Below, one piece after another: positions 17,600 through 25,030 of a stretch of DNA of 64,000 nucleotides. Made by a program: the position numbers and the translations under genes. The stretch spans positions 1 through 64,000 of the forward strand of contig JAGSHD010000016.1 of assembly GCA_023954715.1 (NCBI GenBank). The letters are read 5' to 3'. Position 1 is the first letter of the stretch; each line of letters opens with the position of its first letter. A model generated the notes under the pieces. It had not been told where the DNA came from, ran no database searches, and saw only the letters and a list, made by a program, of their open reading frames with translations. Source of the DNA: Candidatus Cloacimonadota bacterium (lineage in GTDB: Bacteria > Muiribacteriota > UBA6191).

Positions 17600-19687
17600 A
17601 TGTCTTTTCAAGTCTCTATAGCCGTTTCAAATAAGAAAGATCCTCAACAGGCTATTGAAGAAGTTTTCAAAAAAACATCAAAAGAAATCAGTGAGCCTCA
17701 GTTGGCATTAATGTTTGGATCTATTTTTTATGATAACGAAAAATTGGTTGAAGCCTTGTCACAAAAGATTGATAAATCCATAATAGTTGGGTGTTCTTCT
17801 TTCTATGAAATATCAAATGCTGGTGTAACATCCGGATCGGTTGTGTTGGCGTTGTTAAGTGGAAGCTCAATCAATATTAAAACTACTGGCCTTGAAGGAA
17901 CAATTCACGAGAGTGGAGACTTTCAAAAAATGGTAGATAATGTTTCAAAAAGTCTAAATCCTGTAGACTCACTTATACGAAGAATAGGATTGTTTTTTCG
18001 TGGGGCGGGGGATGGCTCAGAAGACTTTGAAACGAAGCAATTTCAAAAACTTTTGTCTCCAATTGTCATGTTTGGTGGGCGAGGAACAGGGAATTACAAT
18101 CTACCTTTGACTCATGAAGACTATTTTTTGGGAAGTCAATACTCGAACGGTAGCGCTAATGTACAAAATAAGTCACTTAGTGTATTTGAATATAATACGA
18201 AACAAATACAAGCATCTTTTGGATTTTCCCATGGATGGACGAGAGTAGGTAGGCCAGTAACTATAACGAAAGCCATTGATAGCGAAGTGTTTGAAGTTGA
18301 TGGTGTATCAATATTTGATTATTATAAAAAGTATTTAGGCCAAGCACATAATTCAAATTTTTTTAGCAAATTAATACAACGTTATGGGTTTCGTTTAGTA
18401 AGTGATGAAGAAGATTATGAGCATAGTTTAGTAAAGATCCCTGTATATGTACATTTCGATAAGGGATCTGTTGTTTTTTTCCCTAAAGCAAATTTAGAAA
18501 ATAAACGTGTTGAAATGGTTCAAGCTAGTAAGGACGATCTTTTGGCAGGGGCACGTTGTGCAGCTAAGTCCTGTTTGAAAGCTTTAGACGGCAAAACACC
18601 AGACTTTATGATTATGATTAGTTGCTGTGTACGAACGGATATATTATTGTCTAATATCGATCATGAAGTAAAGGCTATACAAGAGGTCTTTGAAGAAGAG
18701 TTTCCGATTATCGGATACTACGCAGGGGGTGAGCTAGGCCCTTTACATTCTGATGTAGATGTTATTTTACAAGAAGAATGTGCCTCAGGAGGGTCTTATA
18801 ATCACGCAACGAGTGTAGTTTTATTAGCCTTTCGTGCAAAAGATAGAGAAGTTGTTGAAGTATCATACCCTACAGAAAAAGCTTGTTATGGTTGTATAGA
18901 AGATGAAAACCAGAACCTAAAAGAGTTAATCAAAAAATATGAAGACAATTTTGATACAACAGTATCTATTCTAAACAATATTAGTAGAGAAAACTATTTA
19001 AACATTGATGAGATCGAAGAACAAAATACTCTGCTAGAGCAAAAAAATGAAACCCTTAATATAGCAAATATTAAAAATAATAAGTTACAAGAGTTAGTGC
19101 GTAGATATACTCCTCATTCCATCTGGAAAACAGCTAATAAATTAGTTGATTTAGGAAAAGAAGACTTTCAAGAAGAAAAACTGCAGTATTGCTTTTTATT
19201 TTTAGATGTAAAGGGTTTTACAGCTTATTCAGAAAAAAACTCACCCGAAGAGGTAGTACGTGCTTTAAATGAAATTTTTACTCCTAGTACTGAAGTTATT
19301 TATCAAAATCATGGTGATATTGACAAGTTTATTGGTGATTGTATATTTGCATTTTTTCCTAACGCTGAAAATGCGATTCATGCAGCAATCCAAATCCATG
19401 AAATTATGGATGGGATAAAGGATTCCCCATTTCAAATTCGAATGGGAGTACATGAAGGAAACGCTGTAAGAGCAAATGTAGGGTCATCTTTAAGAAAAGA
19501 ATATACTTTTATCGGAGACTCAGTAAATTTAGCCCAAAGACTTGAGGCAGCCTGTGACCCGGGTTATATTTTAATGAGCGAAGGTGTGTATCGCCAAAAC
19601 GATACTAAGTTCAGTGAAGTACGCAGCAAGACAATTCGTGTAAAAGGCAAACAAAAAGAAATTTTAGTTTATCAATGTAAAAACTAA
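17600..19687 (+). CDS. FIST-domain sensor fused to adenylate cyclase
   Basis: 695 residues, no signal peptide or membrane segment, so cytosolic. FIST_N about 1-205 (IIVGCSSFYEISNAGV is the hallmark glycine/cysteine strand) and FIST_C about 225-415 (PIIGYYAGGELGPL and a final VVLLAF strand); FIST pairs are thought to sense small molecules such as amino acids. A CYGC motif and a coiled coil (about 425-510) link to a class III nucleotidyl cyclase domain (about 530-695). Metal aspartates are Asp536 (FLDVKGF) and Asp580 (FIGDC); Lys576 and Asp640 are the adenine-selecting pair, and Asn643/Arg647 (VNLAQR) are the transition-state residues. All key residues are present, so it should be an active adenylate cyclase. 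Its stop overlaps the stop of the opposing pilin gene by 4 bp. FIST domains are more usually fused to chemoreceptors or kinases. Confidence 0.9.
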   Translation: MSFQVSIAVSNKKDPQQAIEEVFKKTSKEISEPQLALMFGSIFYDNEKLVEALSQKIDKSIIVGCSSFYEISNAGVTSGSVVLALLSGSSINIKTTGLEGTIHESGDFQKMVDNVSKSLNPVDSLIRRIGLFFRGAGDGSEDFETKQFQKLLSPIVMFGGRGTGNYNLPLTHEDYFLGSQYSNGSANVQNKSLSVFEYNTKQIQASFGFSHGWTRVGRPVTITKAIDSEVFEVDGVSIFDYYKKYLGQAHNSNFFSKLIQRYGFRLVSDEEDYEHSLVKIPVYVHFDKGSVVFFPKANLENKRVEMVQASKDDLLAGARCAAKSCLKALDGKTPDFMIMISCCVRTDILLSNIDHEVKAIQEVFEEEFPIIGYYAGGELGPLHSDVDVILQEECASGGSYNHATSVVLLAFRAKDREVVEVSYPTEKACYGCIEDENQNLKELIKKYEDNFDTTVSILNNISRENYLNIDEIEEQNTLLEQKNETLNIANIKNNKLQELVRRYTPHSIWKTANKLVDLGKEDFQEEKLQYCFLFLDVKGFTAYSEKNSPEEVVRALNEIFTPSTEVIYQNHGDIDKFIGDCIFAFFPNAENAIHAAIQIHEIMDGIKDSPFQIRMGVHEGNAVRANVGSSLRKEYTFIGDSVNLAQRLEAACDPGYILMSEGVYRQNDTKFSEVRSKTIRVKGKQKEILVYQCKN

Positions 19688-20529
19688 GAACCTTTTACAT
19701 GAGTATTAATCATATAAATTAAGTTTTGAGAAACCACAAGTCTGCCGTCAAGCGGATCTCTACACTCTAGCTCTAATTGTAGGGTGATTTTTGGGTAATC
19801 GTCTTCATAGGTATTACCTGCGGGAGGCGACAATGAGTATTCATGGTTTTGGGTTTTTCGAAAGACCTTAACACTCATACGATTGACATTAGGTATTAAG
19901 GGTCTTGCTGACATATATGTAGTTAATGGGCCCATAGTAAAGGAGCCACCTGCATTATATGTAACGGTACCTGTTTGAATCTCGTAATACAATGAAATCA
20001 AATGAACGCCATCGGTAAAGGCATCACCTCTTGAGTCTACAACACCATCTGAGTTAGGTACTTTGATCTCTGTTTCTGTGGCTGTTGGAGGGAAAAAGAA
20101 GCGATATACGGTTGATATGCCCGTTTGAGCCCCGGATGAAAAGTCTTGATGAGGGGTTACAGCGGTTACTGTTAAAATATCTCCTACATAATCCTCAGCG
20201 TTAAAGTCTACAAAGTCTTCAGAATCTTTAGTAAAGGCTTTTCCGAAAGTCACGTAGTATTGGTCAGCATTAGCATCCCAAGGCTTCATTTCAACGAAAC
20301 TATTATCGCTAGTATAAGATGGGTAGGAGGTTTTATTTAAGGCAGTTTGAATCAGTTTAATGCCTGTTCTCATTCGTTTGATAACATGGGTTCGCCAAGT
20401 GCCTTTAGCAGCAGCTTTGTTTCCCCTTAAGAAAAATGTTCCAATTCCAAGAAAAAAGACTCCTAATAGAGCTACAGAAAACATGAGTTCTACTAGGCTG
20501 AAGCCAGAACGTTTTGAACGATTTTTCAT
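19684..20529 (-). CDS. Type IV pilin-like protein (pseudopilin)
   Basis: 281 residues starting with a short basic leader and the prepilin peptidase site: RSGFSLVELMFSVALLG, with cleavage after Gly, methylated Phe and Glu at +5, followed by a hydrophobic helix. The rest is a beta-rich globular part without recognised motifs, with an RMSVKVFRK strand near the end as in GspJ/PilW-type minor pseudopilins. Such proteins prime type II secretion or type IV pilus fibres. It is read opposite to two other prepilin-like genes at 20.8 kb and converges with the cyclase gene. No pilus motor or secretin genes are in the window. Confidence 0.8.
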   Translation of the reverse strand: MKNRSKRSGFSLVELMFSVALLGVFFLGIGTFFLRGNKAAAKGTWRTHVIKRMRTGIKLIQTALNKTSYPSYTSDNSFVEMKPWDANADQYYVTFGKAFTKDSEDFVDFNAEDYVGDILTVTAVTPHQDFSSGAQTGISTVYRFFFPPTATETEIKVPNSDGVVDSRGDAFTDGVHLISLYYEIQTGTVTYNAGGSFTMGPLTTYMSARPLIPNVNRMSVKVFRKTQNHEYSLSPPAGNTYEDDYPKITLQLELECRDPLDGRLVVSQNLIYMINTHVKGS

Positions 20530-20706
20530 GGGTTTTCCTTGGTTTTAGGTATATATATTATCAATCTATTGATTAAGGTTGTATGATGATATGCCTAAAT
20601 TATAAATGTGAATAAAAGATTATTCAGAGAATTTTCTTCTATGGTTTGTTACTTTCCATATAATTCATTATACTTATACTAGGCCACTTTGGCAAAGTTG
20701 AAGGGC

Positions 20707-20739
20707 AAATAGTGTTTAGATTGAAGCTTTACACTATTT
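20707..20739. promoter_or_regulatory. 9-bp inverted repeat in the divergent pilin promoter region
   Basis: AAATAGTGT (20707-20715) is exactly repeated in inverted form as ACACTATTT (20731-20739), 15 bp apart, in the gap shared by two divergent pilin-like genes and 50 bp before the plus-strand start. It is suitable as an operator or an mRNA hairpin. The A/T-rich loop makes an operator more likely than a terminator. Confidence 0.4.
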
Positions 20740-20788
20740 AATAGAAGATTCCATAGAAAATATTTATTTACTGTAGAAAAGAGGATGC

Positions 20789-21718
20789 ATGAAATCTAAG
20801 AGTTATATACAAAAGGGATTTACGCTAACAGAGATCTTAATCGCATTATCTGTTTTAGCATTTGCTTTTGTACCTTTAATGGGAGTCATGTGGAGTGGAG
20901 TTAAGCGTACAGATGTTTCTGCTGCTTATGAAAATGCAGGTAATATCGGAGCTTCTGTATTAGAGTTTATGCTTGCTGATTCGGTAAGATTTTCAGATAT
21001 TGACTTTTCAAACCCTACTAATCCTGCACTAAGAGCAGCAGATAATGGTGCAGCTGGTACAGCCTCAAAAGAGTCCAGTGGAATTTTAGCATCTAGTCCA
21101 AACTTTACACCTACAATCAATGAATTTTTAGGCGAAGCCTGTGCTACAAATGATGCTGACGGAATTTGTACGGATGGTAGTTCTAAGTCAAGATATTTTA
21201 AAATAGGCCGTACAAATTTTTATACAGACATGTATGTTGGTGCCTATTATGAAAATATTCCAGGAGCTGCTGCAAATGTCAAAACTCATTTAGATTATCG
21301 ATACTTTAGAAACCCTTCTATTGATTATGAAGGAGATGATGTTGCAGGAGAGTCTGTTCCTCAAAGATATTACGATACTATGATTTTAGATAACACTGTT
21401 GATTTAGTAAGATTTTCACCTTATAGTCCTGCTGAAGGATGGAGTATTGCACCGAGTGCTTATGAAACAGACACTCGATCAGATAAACAATTATCCTTAA
21501 TGATTCCTGACGATCCTTTAGCGGCATATACAACAGAAGATAGCGCAAAATATGCAAATTTTTCAAAGATACAATTGTTTGTTAGATGGGGATATAATTG
21601 GTTAAATCGAGTTACAGGTGCTACAGCAGGAGATGCTGTTATGTCTGCTAGAAGTTTAGATTCTAGGGGTAAAGCAAAAATGATACAATTGGTAACTTTT
21701 AAAGGGAGATTCGAATGA
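20789..21718 (+). CDS. Type IV pilin-like protein (minor pseudopilin)
   Basis: 309 residues. The N-terminus has a class III signal: QKGFTLTEILIALSVLAFAF, with the peptidase site after Gly, Glu at +5 and a long hydrophobic helix, resembling PilV/GspI-type minor pilins. The remainder is soluble and acidic with a possible calcium-binding NDADGICTDG loop. AGAGG precedes the ATG. The stop overlaps the start of the next gene as ATGA, so the pair is co-translated. The long globular domain is larger than in most minor pilins. Confidence 0.8.
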   Translation: MKSKSYIQKGFTLTEILIALSVLAFAFVPLMGVMWSGVKRTDVSAAYENAGNIGASVLEFMLADSVRFSDIDFSNPTNPALRAADNGAAGTASKESSGILASSPNFTPTINEFLGEACATNDADGICTDGSSKSRYFKIGRTNFYTDMYVGAYYENIPGAAANVKTHLDYRYFRNPSIDYEGDDVAGESVPQRYYDTMILDNTVDLVRFSPYSPAEGWSIAPSAYETDTRSDKQLSLMIPDDPLAAYTTEDSAKYANFSKIQLFVRWGYNWLNRVTGATAGDAVMSARSLDSRGKAKMIQLVTFKGRFE

Positions 21719-22791
21719 AAAACCTTATTCAATCTAAAAAAGCTATGGCTATACCGATTGTTTTTGCTTTTATCGGAATTCTATCCATTACAGTAGTTTC
21801 TATGCTAAGAAGTACAAAAGATGATCTTCCAGTAGTGTTTCACAATGTAAAACATTTACAAATGAAATATTTGGCGAAAGGTGCCATGCAACATGCTCGA
21901 TTAAAGTTAAAACTTTTATCTACAGAAGCCTACGATGCTGCAGCTTATGCAGTGGGTAAAAATCCATATTATGATCATTCTGCTGGATATGATTTTACAG
22001 CTTTAACTACTAAGTTAAATGTAGGACAAGCATCTCAACGAGAGGCCGTACCTGGTAGTGGGATTGTAACAAATCCTGGACCAGCCTTTATTACAGGGAC
22101 GATTAATGTGGATGGCTCTTCAAGAGCAGATGTTCATGATATTAATTTTAATGGTATAGAAGGTACAGATACCTGGAGCGCTGCAGATTTAACTGGTTTT
22201 GATATTCAAACAAGGGCTTTGTTTGGTTTTGACTCAGGTACTGGTTATTATGAATCAGGTGAAAGTACAGATGCCATATTTAAGACTAATTTAGCTTTAG
22301 TACGATTTTACGAGGGCATATCCACTGTGTCCCCAGAAAGAGTGGCAGGTTTACAGGCATTTAATCAATTAGTTGATCAACGAGAGTGGATTGATAATGG
22401 TAATTTATCATTAACAGCTCCACCATCATTAGCGTTGACAGTTGACGAAGAAAAAACAGTTGGAGTTTTTCCGTATTCCCAAGCAGCCATTCGAGTTTTG
22501 TCGGGGGTTGTAGACCCTGTAACGGGTGTTCCTGATATGTTTTCCGCAAGATATTTTGTAAAAGAAATGAAGGTTTTAGCAACACAAGGTAATCGATTGT
22601 ATGGACAAGAAGCCCTCAAGGTTAAAGTCCATGTTGATTTATATACTCGTGGAGCAGCAGGTACAACGAAAGGGACCATCGGTGCAACTACTGGAGCGGG
22701 TGAAACTCGACTCGGTGCTACCACTTTTAAGGCGGTAACAGGCTTCTTAGAAGAAACATCTGTATTTAAAGTTGCTCGTACAATAAATTAG
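21715..22791 (+). CDS. PilX/GspK-like pilus-associated protein
   Basis: 358 residues, start overlapping the previous stop (ATGA). A basic leader and a hydrophobic helix (AMAIPIVFAFIGILSITVVS) stand at the N-terminus, but the peptidase site reads KKAMAIPI with Ala rather than Gly before the helix and no Glu at +5, a relaxed layout seen in PilX and GspK families. The rest is soluble, with repeated helical and beta stretches and a C-terminal VKVHVDLYTRG strand. It is most likely the third minor pilin of this set, capping or initiating a fibre. The family assignment rests on position and the N-terminal helix only. Confidence 0.6.
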   Translation: MKNLIQSKKAMAIPIVFAFIGILSITVVSMLRSTKDDLPVVFHNVKHLQMKYLAKGAMQHARLKLKLLSTEAYDAAAYAVGKNPYYDHSAGYDFTALTTKLNVGQASQREAVPGSGIVTNPGPAFITGTINVDGSSRADVHDINFNGIEGTDTWSAADLTGFDIQTRALFGFDSGTGYYESGESTDAIFKTNLALVRFYEGISTVSPERVAGLQAFNQLVDQREWIDNGNLSLTAPPSLALTVDEEKTVGVFPYSQAAIRVLSGVVDPVTGVPDMFSARYFVKEMKVLATQGNRLYGQEALKVKVHVDLYTRGAAGTTKGTIGATTGAGETRLGATTFKAVTGFLEETSVFKVARTIN

Positions 22792-22805
22792 CTTTTGGAT
22801 GAAAC

Positions 22806-23825
22806 ATGGAATGGATTGAACCAGGATTTTTTGCACTTAGAGAGTATCTACTGACGAAATTAGTAGGCGCTTTTTTGCCGGCATTTTTTATAGCAGGAGC
22901 TGTGGGAGCATGGGTTCCTAAGTCTTTTATTGTCAAATACCTTTCTGCTGGAACCAAAGCTAGAGTATCTTATCCAAGTGCATTAATCGGTGGTGGATTA
23001 ATGTCTGTTTGTGCTTGTGGAATTTTACCTCTCTTTCAAACGATTTATCAGCGAGGTGCAGGAATTGGACCTGCTATAACTTTTTTGTTTGCTGGACCTG
23101 CGATTAATGTCATAGCTATTTTATACACATTTCAATTGTTAGGGCCTCAAATGGGGGTTGCTAGACTTATCTCTGTTGCACTGTTGGCCTTGGTCATTGG
23201 AGGCATGTTTTCTGTTTTTCAACAAAAAGAGGAGAGAAAAGTCGCCAAAATGAGTTTGCTAGAGTCGAAGGAGTCTCACAATATCAAGTTTTTAATTGTT
23301 TCTTTGTTGATGATTATGGTCTTCACGTTGCCATTAAGTGGTTTTGATATTATGTACAAAGTCAGTTTAAATACTGGATTACTATTTTTGATTGTATTTT
23401 GTGTCAATACTTATTTAACTAAAGAGCAAAGAGAGCCTTGGATCGAAAAATCTATTTTTTTATTAAAAAACATAGTACCTAAACTTTTGTTCGGTATTTT
23501 TTTGGTAGGAGTCTTAACGCCACACTCAAAGTTTATTATGACGAAGTACTTAATAGATAATAGTTTGATCTCTTGTTTTGTAGCCTCTTTAGTTGGGAGT
23601 GTTTTATATCTAGGTACAATTATAGGAGTTGTTGCTGTACATGGTCTATCGCAAATGGGTATGCCACAGGGACCAGCTTTGAGTCTGCTACTTAGTGGGC
23701 CTACAATTGCATTGCCATCGATGATTGTTATAATGGGAGTATGCGGAAGAAAAATAGGTATTTTGTTTTTACTTTCAGTGATTAGCTTATCTACTATTGC
23801 CGGATATATTTATGCGACTCTTTAA
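22806..23825 (+). CDS. DUF318/ArsP-family permease (metal or organoarsenical efflux type)
   Basis: 339 residues with eight to ten membrane segments. The two family signatures are present: CACGILPLFQTIYQRGAGI followed by GPAITFLFAGPAINV in the first half, and GPALSLLLSGPTIALPSMIV in the second, an internal repeat. Cysteines in MSVCACGILP are the conserved metal-site type of this family (ArsP and SO_0444-like Cu/Zn exporters). A central charged loop (EERKVAKMSLLESKES) separates the halves. It begins 14 bp after the pilin-like gene and overlaps the next gene by 14 bp, so it may belong to the same transcript. The substrate cannot be told from sequence. Confidence 0.85.
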   Translation: MEWIEPGFFALREYLLTKLVGAFLPAFFIAGAVGAWVPKSFIVKYLSAGTKARVSYPSALIGGGLMSVCACGILPLFQTIYQRGAGIGPAITFLFAGPAINVIAILYTFQLLGPQMGVARLISVALLALVIGGMFSVFQQKEERKVAKMSLLESKESHNIKFLIVSLLMIMVFTLPLSGFDIMYKVSLNTGLLFLIVFCVNTYLTKEQREPWIEKSIFLLKNIVPKLLFGIFLVGVLTPHSKFIMTKYLIDNSLISCFVASLVGSVLYLGTIIGVVAVHGLSQMGMPQGPALSLLLSGPTIALPSMIVIMGVCGRKIGILFLLSVISLSTIAGYIYATL

Positions 23826-24585
23826 ACTATTTTTTTTACTAATGTTTATTTTTAATGTTCAAGCATGTGACTTAAATCATGATTGGGAGTTATATGATAC
23901 TTCTTTACAAAGAGATATTGATGCTCGAACCGTATTAAATAATCTAATCCCAAGACTTGATCCAAAAAAGCGTTATATGATCTTAGAGGTAAGAGATTTA
24001 TATCAAAAAATGGGTTATGAAAAACTACACTTTATTGATGATCACTTTCAAAAAATGGACAATGAAAGTAAAACTAGGCCACCTGCGGATGTATTGATAT
24101 TACAAAAAAATATGATGAACGCTAAATCAAAACAAGTGATTTATTTACCTTACGACGAACAACAGCAAAATAAGCATAGATTATACGATAAAGACTATCT
24201 AAATGAATTGAAGAAAAAGTACCAAGTAGATGCTTTTATCAGTGTAAAGTTGCGTAACTATGCCATTGTTGCTAAAGAGTATCGAGATCGATATGATCAT
24301 AACAAAGATGTGTATAAGTTTTCACAAGAGCATGTTGTTGAAATGACTTATGCTGTTTTAAATAGTAAAGGTAGATACCTAGAGTTTAAGGACTGGAAGG
24401 GCATCATCACCTTAGAAAACATATTTCAACAAAAAAGAGATCAAAAAAGAGATCAAGAGAGAGTTAAAATAGTAGATAAGTTTTTTAACTCAGATAAGGC
24501 TGGATATATTGTGAAAGAATATTATTTAGGTTTAGGATCAATCAAGAGATTTTCTAAAACTATGGTAGGCCTACTTGAACTATAA
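23812..24585 (+). CDS. Unknown exported protein
   Basis: 257 residues from ATG 23812, overlapping the permease by 14 bp (an in-frame TTG at 23797 is less likely). The N-terminal hydrophobic stretch ends NVQAC, which could be a lipobox or a plain signal peptide. The rest is charged and helical with many Tyr and Lys residues (YQKMGYEKLHFIDDHFQKMD, a KRDQKRDQERVK run), and a VDAFISVKLRNYAIV core strand. I do not recognise the family. It is sandwiched between a metal-type permease and a VanZ-like protein by overlapping frames, so the three genes are translationally linked. Confidence 0.6.
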   Translation: MRLFKLFFLLMFIFNVQACDLNHDWELYDTSLQRDIDARTVLNNLIPRLDPKKRYMILEVRDLYQKMGYEKLHFIDDHFQKMDNESKTRPPADVLILQKNMMNAKSKQVIYLPYDEQQQNKHRLYDKDYLNELKKKYQVDAFISVKLRNYAIVAKEYRDRYDHNKDVYKFSQEHVVEMTYAVLNSKGRYLEFKDWKGIITLENIFQQKRDQKRDQERVKIVDKFFNSDKAGYIVKEYYLGLGSIKRFSKTMVGLLEL

Positions 24586-24952
24586 GACATTATCTTTAGT
24601 CCCTAGTATTTTAGTGATGACTTTGATCTTTAATTTGAGCTCTGGACCTGTTGGAGTGGAGTTACCTACAATAGATCACTTAGATAAGATTCTACACTTT
24701 TTTGCTTATGGCTTTTTAGCTATCTGCTATTGGATTGCTCTTATAACTTACAAAGTAAAAAAAAACTATCCTATTGCGGTAGGCCTTACATTTCTATTTG
24801 GATGTAGTGATGAGTTCCATCAATCTTTTATTCCTAGCAGAACTCCAGAGTTGTTAGATATCGTAGCTGACACATGTGGGGCTGTAGTCTGTGTATTTGT
24901 TGTAAATTGTTTGTATTTGTCCTATTTGAAACGAAATAGCACTTCCGCCTAA
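24575..24952 (+). CDS. VanZ-like membrane protein
   Basis: 125 residues, start TTG 24575 inside the end of the previous gene. Four hydrophobic segments and the VanZ-family pattern: DHLDKILHFFAYGFLA with the conserved His, and DEFHQSFIPSRTPELLDIVA near residue 80. VanZ confers low-level teicoplanin resistance in enterococci, but most homologs are small envelope proteins of unknown role. No van genes are present. Its length is normal for the single-domain family. Confidence 0.85.
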   Translation: MNYKTLSLVPSILVMTLIFNLSSGPVGVELPTIDHLDKILHFFAYGFLAICYWIALITYKVKKNYPIAVGLTFLFGCSDEFHQSFIPSRTPELLDIVADTCGAVVCVFVVNCLYLSYLKRNSTSA

Positions 24953-25030
24953 AAAATTACTACAAAAAGTTGTCAAATTTCAGCTTTTTTGTTCACCTTT
25001 CTTAATAACTCGTCGATATCGAGATGGGTT

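Noticed and set aside
22377..22724. 115-residue antisense frame inside the PilX-like gene
   Set aside because: Pro/Val/Ser-rich shadow of the sense codons with no start site; the sense protein has an N-terminal helix and coupling to its neighbour.
24575..24952. Glycopeptide resistance determinant
   Set aside because: VanZ-like proteins are common without resistance, and no vanHAX or regulator genes are present.
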